Source: Micropterus salmoides (taxonomy: Eukaryota; Chordata; Actinopteri; Centrarchiformes; Centrarchidae). From it: a stretch of DNA of 64,000 nt. Numbering within the stretch: position 1 is the stretch's first letter; each line of letters begins with the position of its first letter. Below are positions 55,901 through 64,000 of the stretch, one piece after another. Below the pieces are notes generated by a model, which saw only the letters and a program-made list of their open reading frames with translations, was not told the origin of the DNA and did no database searches. Location of the stretch: positions 51,503,779 through 51,567,778 of the forward strand of contig NW_024041150.1 in NCBI RefSeq assembly GCF_014851395.1, given 5' to 3'. A program made the translations under genes and the position numbers.

Positions 55901-56938
55901 AAACGGAGAGGAGGAGATGGACTCAAACGTCACCACTGTCAGCTCTGTGACAAATCCTTCACAGCATGCTGGTATTTAAAGATTCATCAGAGAGTTCACA
56001 CTGGAGAGAAACCGTACAGCTGTGACCAGTGTGGGAAAGCTTTCACTACATCAGGTGACCTAAGAATCCACCAACGTGTTCACACTGGAGAGAAACCGTA
56101 CAGCTGTGACCAATGTGGGAAAGCTTTCACTCAATCAAGTCACCTAACAATCCACGAACGTGTTCACACTGGAGAGAAACCGTACAGCTGTGACCAGTGT
56201 GGGAGAACTTACATTTCATCAGGTGCTCTACAAAAGCACCGACGTGTTCACACTGGAGAGAAACCGTACAGCTGTGACCAGTGTGGGAAAACTTACATTT
56301 CATCAGGTGCCCTACAAAGGCACCGACGTGTTCACACTGGAGAGAAACCATACAGATGTGACCAATGTGGGAAAACGTTTGCTACATCAGATGAATTAAA
56401 ACAGCACTATCGTGTTCACACTGGAGAGAAACCTTACAAGTGTGACCAATGTGGGAAAGCATTCACTACATCAGGTCAACTTAAAGTCCACCAACGTGTT
56501 CACACTGGAGAGAAACCGTACGGCTGTGACCAGTGTGAGAAGTCTTTCTTTACATCAGAGAGACTAAAAATCCACCAACGTGTTCACACTGGAGAAAAAC
56601 CGTACGGCTGTGACAAATGTGGGAAAGCTTACACTACATCAGGTCACCTAAATATCCACCAACGTGTTCACACTGGGAATAAACCGTACTGGTGTGACCA
56701 ATGTGGGAAAGTTTTCTCTAGATCAAGTATATTAATTGTCCACCAACGTGTTCACACCCGGGATAAACCATACAGCTGTGACCAATGTGAGAAATCTTTC
56801 TTTACATCAGAGAGACTAAAAATCCACCAACGTGCTCACACTGGAGAAAAACCGTACGGCTGTGACAAATGTGAGAAAACCTTTATGCACTCTGGTAACC
56901 TTAAACGCCACCAACGCATTCACACTGCTTCGGTTTAA
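55901..56938 (+). CDS. Zinc-finger exon of C2H2 gene 2 (12 fingers, no usable in-frame ATG)
   Basis: The exon begins after a caatatag acceptor with the same KRRG start as gene 1. It runs open for 345 codons to taa at 56936. The only in-frame ATG lies in the last finger, so translation must start in another exon, consistent with exon 46658-46726 (368 residues joined). Twelve C2H2 fingers, all with intact ligands; linkers HTGEKPY except HTGNKPY and HTRDKPY before fingers 10 and 11. Contact residues (-1,3,6): A/Y/I, T/D/I, Q/H/I, S/A/K, S/A/R, T/E/Q, T/Q/V, T/R/I, T/H/I, R/I/V, T/R/I, H/N/R. Fingers 4 and 5 are near-identical. Expected nuclear DNA-binding factor. Confidence 0.9.
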   Translation, partial: KRRGGDGLKRHHCQLCDKSFTACWYLKIHQRVHTGEKPYSCDQCGKAFTTSGDLRIHQRVHTGEKPYSCDQCGKAFTQSSHLTIHERVHTGEKPYSCDQCGRTYISSGALQKHRRVHTGEKPYSCDQCGKTYISSGALQRHRRVHTGEKPYRCDQCGKTFATSDELKQHYRVHTGEKPYKCDQCGKAFTTSGQLKVHQRVHTGEKPYGCDQCEKSFFTSERLKIHQRVHTGEKPYGCDKCGKAYTTSGHLNIHQRVHTGNKPYWCDQCGKVFSRSSILIVHQRVHTRDKPYSCDQCEKSFFTSERLKIHQRAHTGEKPYGCDKCEKTFMHSGNLKRHQRIHTASV

Positions 56939-57720
56939 ACATTTTTCAGATCCAAACAAGCTGTTTCCTCTTGCCCTGATAGCTGTGTTGTTTTATTAGC
57001 AAGCATAGTGTTAGCTCAGGCAGGCAATGAAGTCAAGCTCTGCTCTCAATCCAAGACCATCAGCTGATTCCTCTCTTAGCATTAGTTGTTAATTTGAATA
57101 TAAGGTATCTTATATAAGCTGCTATAGTCTGCTTGCGCTTGCTGCTTCTTCTGCAAGCAGCTCATAAGCACTGGACACCTGTCCAGTTTCAGACGCTGAT
57201 CCTCGAGGCCCAGCCCAGCAGCCCACTCCACAGTGGATAATCATCCTGACAACTTGTCCAGGATCCATTCATCGCTCACCAGCACAAACTATATTCAAGG
57301 CCTGGCAAGTCAAGTTTTCCTGGCACAGCTGGCTGTTTTCCTCCCCGGTTGCAGGCCTGTGACGCCCAGCGATTACTTCCCTCTGGCAGCATCGGAGGTA
57401 TCACTGTCCCTCAGAGATCGCTGTGAAGAGCAGTTCCAGTCTCCTCTGTGGGTTCCTTTTGTTCTTTCTCCTGCCACAATCTCTCCCTGAGCTGAGAAAA
57501 GCTCTGGGGAAACATCCCCACTACTTCCTGTCAAATAGTTGATTGCAGGATTGGTTCAGGGGCCTGACTTGGTTGCCAAGTGTCATTTATTTGTAAAAAT
57601 TAAGTCACATTAATTATCTTTAATGTAGTAAGCTTGCAAGCTTACGCTAAAGCCTCGAATGTACTCAAAGCGGACGCATACGCGCACAGCTGAGGACACC
57701 AGGGACTACTTCTAAACTAT
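56939..57720 (+). other. 3' flank of ZNF gene 2 (duplicated with gene 1)
   Basis: 57205-57715 aligns with 36470-37030, sharing aggcccagcccagcagccc and ggattggttcaggggcctga. It lacks the SINE/LINE-tail insert present in gene 1's flank. Confidence 0.7.
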
Positions 57721-60367
57721 TGTCAGGTCGGCGGACTTGCGCCACACATGTGCAGTGTTTTTGTTTTTGGGCGCTTTCCATTTAGGCACGTGGAAGGGAG
57801 ATCCCAGAACAGAGCCAAACATACCGGAAAAATGATTTACGAGCACAATGTGCAAGTAACCTATGAGAAAGATCAGGTGTGCCAGTATGTGCTCCTTCTT
57901 GCCTCCTCCTGAGAGCAACACGTTCCCCTGGTTTTACTAAAGTTATAGTAATACTATTCAGTAGTCTTGTTTATATCAGGTGTGTTGTGTGGGTGCTGCT
58001 GGTGGATCGTGAATCCGTCCCTGGTTCAAAAATTACACAAGCACCAATTACAGTAACGTTTATTGTGAGTGTTTTTAAATGCTTTTTTCAATGTATCAAA
58101 TTTTCAAAACATCTGTTTCAGTATTTTAGAAATCCTTTACAAATTATTAAGGCCGATGCCGAGTGACCAGATAACAGGGTCTTCACTTCCGTACTCCTCC
58201 AATGGTTTCACAAGGAAAAGACAACACACGTAGAGTCAATATGTATATAATCAATAGTTACTTGAACATTTTCTGCTGTGTTCCAAAAAAGGTTAGCGTA
58301 GAGCCCTGCAATGGATCGGGCTCAGTTGTCATCTCCTCGGAGGAGGTTTACTTCAACTGTAAGTGTACTTCTGCGTCGAATCGACGGCATAGGGGGCTAC
58401 GGCGTCGCCTGACATGCATGTCCTCAAAAATGTAACTACACGTCAAGTCGACGCGGACCGTAAGCTCTGTGATTGGTCGGCTGGGTAGTCTTGCAATGCC
58501 TCAGAGCCAACAGGAAGTGTCCCGTGCTTTGAAGTAACTTTTACTAGCGGCCAAAACAGCGTGCTGAAACACGGTGGATCGACCCCGAGCAAAATGACTC
58601 GTTCCTCTATCAGAATGTGATTCATTCGGTCGGTAACATTTGAAAAGGCTACACCTACCGCTAAATTAACGGAGCGCTAAGAATAAGTATAAATGCCTGG
58701 CCTACGCAGGAGTAGAAATCAACCTTAACTCTTCCCCTCCTGTGGAGCCTGAATCGGCTTTTTTGACACGCCATTTCATTTCCTTGTTCATACTGTGTCG
58801 ATCTCAAAGCTGCAGATCATTGGCAGAAGGAAACAAAACGATCTAAATCATGGTTGTATTAGTTCGTTACCCAAACATGGTCTTCCACATGACTGCTTTT
58901 GGACAGAGGCAGCGATCTGTGGACATTGCGAGTCACCCTCAGAATTAAATATATGGGTGATGCTGTCCTTCATTTGACTCTGTGGACATTAAGGCAGCTG
59001 TCAGGTTGTCAGGCTAAAACATTTACTGTGGGCTACAACTTCAGTAATCACCATTTAAATCAAACTAATCTGTATTAAGCTGTAACCTAAATGAACAGTC
59101 ATCTGTCATGTTGTGATTAGTCGCACTGATTGGATCGTAGTTATCGTGCTGGAGCTGATGTGAATGTTTCTGAGTGAAGATGACAGGGGTGCAGCTGGAA
59201 CAAATAAAGTGAGTTTGTTAATATTATCTGCTTATAGTCTTAATGTGTTTTGACCACATTTTATTAAATATGAAATGAGCAAGATTTTAGAATAGAAGTC
59301 TAAAAGTCAGTTAGACACATTTTCCACAGAAAGAAAATAATGAATAGCCTGCTGTGTGGGACTGTGGCTTTACAATCACAGGTCCATGAGTAAACTGTGT
59401 CTAACGTTGTAGTGCATGTATTCTACATATACGTCTGTAGCATTAAATGTCTTATCTGTTTCTCTGGGTCAGACTCTGTAATCGCCCTCTGGTGTATGAC
59501 ACTCTTAATAAATATCACAAAGACAACTGTTTGTTGTAACTTCTTTATTTGTTTCTTCTTAAGGAAATATACAATTTCCACCACCGATCAGTTAAAAACC
59601 GCTCTGATAATAATGTCGCCTCCACCAATTTTATTTAGATTTTATAAACTTTAGTCCTGCCCTTAGGGATTCATTAAACTCGCCAGCCGCTTGGATCCTG
59701 AAGGAATTTCGCTACTCCCAACATAACGTCTTCATACCGACAGAAGACTCAGACGCACTGTTCTTTTACAGAGAGAAGAAAAAGCATCAAAGCGTTTTCT
59801 TTTTTCAATTCATTGCAATGGGAGCGCTGCGTTTTTACAACATGGTAAAAACGGCAGCAGCGTGACGAGGCGCTGAGCGCTCAGCCTTTTTTTCATCGCT
59901 GAGAATTGAAATATGTTCAACTTTGGGAAAAACGCAGTGCCCGTCACTGTCACTTTTTGCCCAGCCGTCCAATCACAGTGCGGTTTGCTGTGTTTATAAA
60001 CACCACGCTGAGCCATGTCAGCTCTTGTACAAAATGTTAAGGTATTTGCTCGCCCGCATCTCATGAACCCACGTGTGGCGAGTCCGTCTTCTCTTCATGC
60101 AGAGCAAGAGCAAGTAGGCCTACATACTTTGTAGTGACATTTTTATATTTAGCCGGTTTGCCAACCGCTAATAAACACTAAAGAAGAAGAAAAATGGAAC
60201 TCTCCTTCTTTGTCGTCGTGATAGGAGGCTGTTGTCTTGTCTGTGTTGTTTAACTGGCGCCCCCTCAGCGAGCGAGCTTGCTTGCTGACTAACCAGCTGA
60301 TGTTATGGACGTAACGTTTTTTACATGGAGAGGTAAACCTCACAGAGAGAAGCAGCGTCAGATAGTG
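57721..60367. other. Gene-free stretch of repeat remnants
   Basis: 58285-58640 (gtagagccctgca, cgtcaagtcgacgcgg) and 59800-60010 (gcgctgagcgctcagcc, ccaatcacagtgcgg) resemble hAT/Harbinger-type fish repeats. No gene supported. Confidence 0.45.
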
Positions 60368-60800
60368 AACCAAGTGTTTCAGGTTTGTGAGTCCGCAGCT
60401 GTAACACTTGAGTTCAGTGACTGTATTGCTGGCTAGTTAGATGTTATTAGGTGAAATTATCTCGCTATTAGAGATGTTCGGCTGATTCTGAGGCTTGTTT
60501 CCTTCCTGTGATGCTGCACAGTTTCAGTAAATTGTGTCTTTTTTGAGCTTGTCTCAAATGACCATCTCAAGGCGTTTTACAGCTGATCTCAGCACATTAG
60601 TAGAATAAGAAGAGAAAATAATTGACAAATATGGCGATAAAGACGAGAGAGTATGAAATAGTATGATTACATTTCCTCCCGGTGACAAATATACCAAGTA
60701 GCCTATAGATGAATCTGCTGTAAAATAATTTAATATATTGGAAAAGTTAATTTTCTTCCATAATTTAATTCAAATATATACGCTTATAAATATTTCAAGC
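60368..60800 (-). repeat. Inverted partner of 22262-22648
   Basis: Reverse complement of 22262-22648 with moderate divergence; about 38 kb separates the pair. Confidence 0.75.
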
Positions 60801-62518
60801 CTTTTTTCGACTTTTTTGTCCCACAGATGAGTTAGAGGAGGAAGGACAGGCATCACAGCGAGGGACAGCAGCTGGATTAACTGCATATTGGTGATCCATT
60901 CTACCTTATTTAGATACGGCGGGAGGGAGGCACCACCAAGAGTCCACCAGGCTGCAGGCTGGACCACCAGGATGCTCACAGCCAAATAACAGGGTCTTCA
61001 CAGTAGACCAGGAAAACAAGCTGCAGATGTGCATAAAAACGGCAGCTGATATCTGATCCAAATGTGCATTAGCTGTTTAGTATAGTATAAATAACTCAAC
61101 AATCATATAATAATAACAGCGGACCCTCTCAACTTGGACTGATCCTCGTTTTTGCTGAATTCTGATTGGCTGAATGGCACCGATCGAAGGAGTTACTTTC
61201 CATCTGGGGCGAGTTCAGTCCAAAACCTTTCGCACCTTGTTAGCTACATTTTGTCGGGCTGAACTCAGCCAGGTTTGTGTGACAAGTGCAACAGAGACAG
61301 GGGTGAGAGAACGTCTGTCTCCCTCGTTCTTCCTTTTGTTTCAGCTTGTTGGTTGACCGCTGACTTGAATAACATCAGGTCCAGTGCAGCTAACCTGCCG
61401 CCCAGACGCGCATTCACACCAAGGGTGATGCATTCAGTACTTGAATGAACATGTTTCCCTTGTCAATTTTTGTATAAACTTTATTAAATATGTGGTTTAT
61501 AATGGATTGTGGTGCAGAGACAGTGACAGTGTTTCACAATCTTGGCTTACATTTCCCATGTTGTCAGTTGCCAAATCGCATTAACATATGGTTTTGCTGA
61601 ATAATTAAGTAATTATAATTTCTTAATAAATCTACCTAAAGAAACCTCATTTCTTGACTGGCCACTCTGTGCTGTTTCAGAAGAGACACTTTTTGTGCTG
61701 TCTGTAGCCACCGTAGCTGTCCTGCGCTCTTTGAAAGGTTAGGGGGCAGTGGTAAACTGGACAGACAGTTGCAATTCACAACCCTCACCACTAGATGACA
61801 CTAGATCTTACACACTGAACCTTTAAGATAAAAAATGCTACTGATTATAAAACCCAAACAGCATGCAGTTTATTTTTGGCCAAGTTTTCTGTTCTCTCCC
61901 TGTGAGGATGACAAAAGAGGAGGGAAGACTAAATCATGCCTACATGTGTGTTTCCTCAGCAGGGATGATATTACATGAGAAAAGTTGATTTACAGGAGAA
62001 ACAGATCTGAAAGCTACACAGAATGCCTGAGAGCTGCACTGACTTAGATCCTATCATATTGATATACTTTGAATTGGCACCTGCCACCTGAATATGTTTC
62101 ATTTACATAAATAAAAAAAATTCCACCATAAATTGGTGCAGAAAAGTTCACCAGAATGCAGGAAATTAAGTGTTTAATGAGCTAAATTTCCTGGGGTTGA
62201 CTCATATTTCTCGGCATTGAAAATATCTTTAAAACACTTTTTAAGGATCTTTTTGTCTCGTTCCTGTGAACCTAACATCACGTAAACCTAACATTTCGTA
62301 TTGTGGTGTCTCGCGAGCTACGTGTCTCTTCAAAGCCCTAATCTGCTCCCACCTCTTTTCAACACAAAGTGATGCCCTTGGCTACTCAAAGGGTTACAGT
62401 AATTGACGCGATTACCGTGACTGATTTGTTTGGTTTAGAAAGAGTGCAAGGCGAGTCCAATCATCTGCTTTCTTCTCTGTACTAAAGCAGTTGCAGTATG
62501 TAAAAGCAACTAAAGTGT
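60801..62518. other. Gene-free stretch
   Basis: No gene or recognisable repeat seen. Confidence 0.4.
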
Positions 62519-63115
62519 TTAAATATCGTGGAAACATGAGAGGAATTGGCGTTCCACCAAACTGGAAAATTCTCGTTTAATTTGGCAAGATAGTCTTAAA
62601 ACTTATAGGAAGGCCCTCTGTAATGCCAGAGCAGCGTACTACTCGTCATTAATAGAGGACAATAGGAACAACCCCAGGTTTCTTTTCAGCACTGTAGCCA
62701 GGCTGACAGAGAGTCACAGCTCTATTGAGCCAAGTATTCCCATAGCTCTCAGTAGTTACGATTTCATGAGCTTCTTTAATGATAAAATTCTAGCTATTAG
62801 AGACAAAATTCACCAAGAACTGCTCTCAACTGGCACCAACTTATGTCTAAACTTAGAAACCTTAGAAACAGCTGTAGAACAAGATATATGTTTAGACTGT
62901 TTTGCTTCCCTCAATCTTTACGAACTAACTTCAATAATTTCTTCATCTAAACCATCAACCTGCCTCTTAGACCCCATCCCGACTAGGTTGCTTAAAGATG
63001 TTTTACCCTTAGTCAGCACTTCTATACTAGATATGATCAATCTATCTCTATCAACAGGTTATGTACCACAGTACTTTAATAATTTATTCTCTAATAATTC
63101 TCTAATAAATGTGTG
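62519..63115 (+). mobile_element. LINE family 1 pre-RT fragment, plus strand
   Basis: Starts at the LERNW-type linker (aaatatcgtggaaac) and includes a 116-codon frame (62766-63116) with MSFFNDKILAIRDKI, STCLLDPIPTRLLKDVL and MINLSLSTGYVPQYF, just short of the RT core. No SINE at the position where copies A and B have one. Truncated at both ends. Confidence 0.85.
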
Positions 63116-63322
63116 ACTATAATGTCAGAGAACATTCAAGTGTTTTACTTGTAGATTAATCTCGGACATTAAATTCTGTCTCAGATTATTCCCCCTCTCC
63201 GCTGGCTCCTTTTTTTTCTATTGCAATGGACCTTATGTGCAGCTGTACCTTTACATCTTAGTCATATTACACATAAAAGAAGAGCCCATAAAATACATAA
63301 TAGAGATTTTAAACTACAATTA
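63116..63322. other. Short spacer
   Basis: AT-rich; nothing recognised. Confidence 0.4.
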
Positions 63323-63776
63323 AAGCTGCAAGCAGTGTTGGGCGGGCCCTCGCACTTGTAGCGCATCCGGGTGTGAGCCGGCTGAGTTGCACATTCTGGA
63401 GCTCTGCCGGTGCGGCTGTGAATTTGCTACTCGGTTCCGACGCTGCATGAAGGTGCTTTGTCTCTTCCTGTGTCCCCTATGTGGAGCTACATAGCACTTG
63501 CCGAAATGAATATAAATCGGTATTGGTGTGTAGATGTCTGCAGGGTGGGAGAGTTATCAAGCACGTAAAGTTTGGTGCAGATGTGAGCATGTACACTGAA
63601 GTTACAACAACTTCCTGTGTCATGGCGAAGAGTTGATCTTTGACAGGCGAAGAGTTGATCTTTGACGCCACGCCAAGGACACGCCCATTGACGAAAACTT
63701 GCAAATAGCACAACTTTTCATCTTCAATGCCTTTAGAAGACACAGCAGAAATTTGAAGTCGGTCGGACTAAATCCC
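63323..63776 (-). repeat. Dispersed repeat family X, copy 3
   Basis: Begins aaagctgcaagcagtg with gggccctcgcac close by, then the same body as 52160-52810 in reverse. It contains a local 20-base-scale duplication (gcgaagagttgatctttgac twice at 63625-63665). Confidence 0.75.
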
Positions 63777-64000
63777 TAGGAGGAGTTCGTTTTCCAAAAC
63801 TTTGAAGGGTTGTTTAAGTTTTCTGTGATTGACTTCAAATAAAACTCAGATTTGGACTTTCTAATCATCAAAGTACACTTGTTTCTTACCGTTCTAAATG
63901 CTGTCCAATCAGCAGAAGAGTTGGAGAATCTAGCTTGTGCCCACATTTTATTTCTCAAACAGATTAGCTCTGATAGGCTGTCTGAGAACCAAGGGTTGTC
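63776..64000 (-). mobile_element. LINE pre-RT fragment of a third family
   Basis: Minus frame 63776-63958 reads MWAQARFSNSSADWTAF, RNKCTLMIRKSKSEFYLKSI and ENLNNPSKFWK, a pattern typical of the linker before RT in fish non-LTR elements. Its downstream part is cut off by repeat X and its upstream part runs out of the window. Confidence 0.7.

Noticed and set aside
55901..56938. 84-bp periodic repeats considered as a CRISPR-like or minisatellite array
   Set aside because: The period is exactly one C2H2 finger plus linker and the frame is open throughout.

Overview
This window looks like a teleost fish nuclear genome, probably percomorph. The evidence is the repeat content (two L2/CR1-type LINE families, a tRNA-derived SINE, Tc1, hAT and Harbinger-like MITEs, a Penelope-like element), intron-split vertebrate-style immunoglobulin V exons, and KRAB-less fish C2H2 zinc-finger genes whose whole finger array sits in one exon. 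There is no sign of bacterial, plasmid or viral gene organisation.

Layout. 1-12821: a near-identical tandem pair of ~5.95 kb blocks (copy A 1-5933, copy B 6852-12821) separated by a 500-base N gap; each holds a decayed minus-strand LINE with a SINE nested in it, dispersed repeats, and one minus-strand Ig V-set exon. 12.2-17.3 kb: a minus-strand V-set cluster: two tandem V exons (one frameshifted), then a separate leader + V + transmembrane gene whose proposed promoter carries an ISRE-like palindrome. 17.3-25.5 kb: mostly gene-free, with an Ig relic and local duplications. 25.6-36.2 kb: zinc-finger gene 1 (23-codon first exon, ~9.5 kb intron stuffed with nested LINEs, 12-finger last exon). 37-45.8 kb: MITEs, SINEs and an unrecognised decayed exon-like region. 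46.7-56.9 kb: zinc-finger gene 2, a collinear paralogue with the same two-exon design; its finger exon has no usable in-frame ATG of its own. 57-64 kb: dispersed repeats and LINE fragments.

How it fits together. The two zinc-finger loci are a segmental duplication (offset ~20.7-21.9 kb, same order and strand) that later acquired independent transposon insertions. The V-set cluster looks like a small expanding and decaying immune-receptor family. The most interesting items are the two-exon zinc-finger pair, a Penelope-like element with inverted pLTR arms, a perfect 13-bp target-site duplication and a hammerhead-like core, the nested LINE pair, and recurrent perfect DR1 motifs at V-exon splice donors. 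The A/B duplication may well be an assembly artefact. All calls come from reading the sequence; no database search was run.
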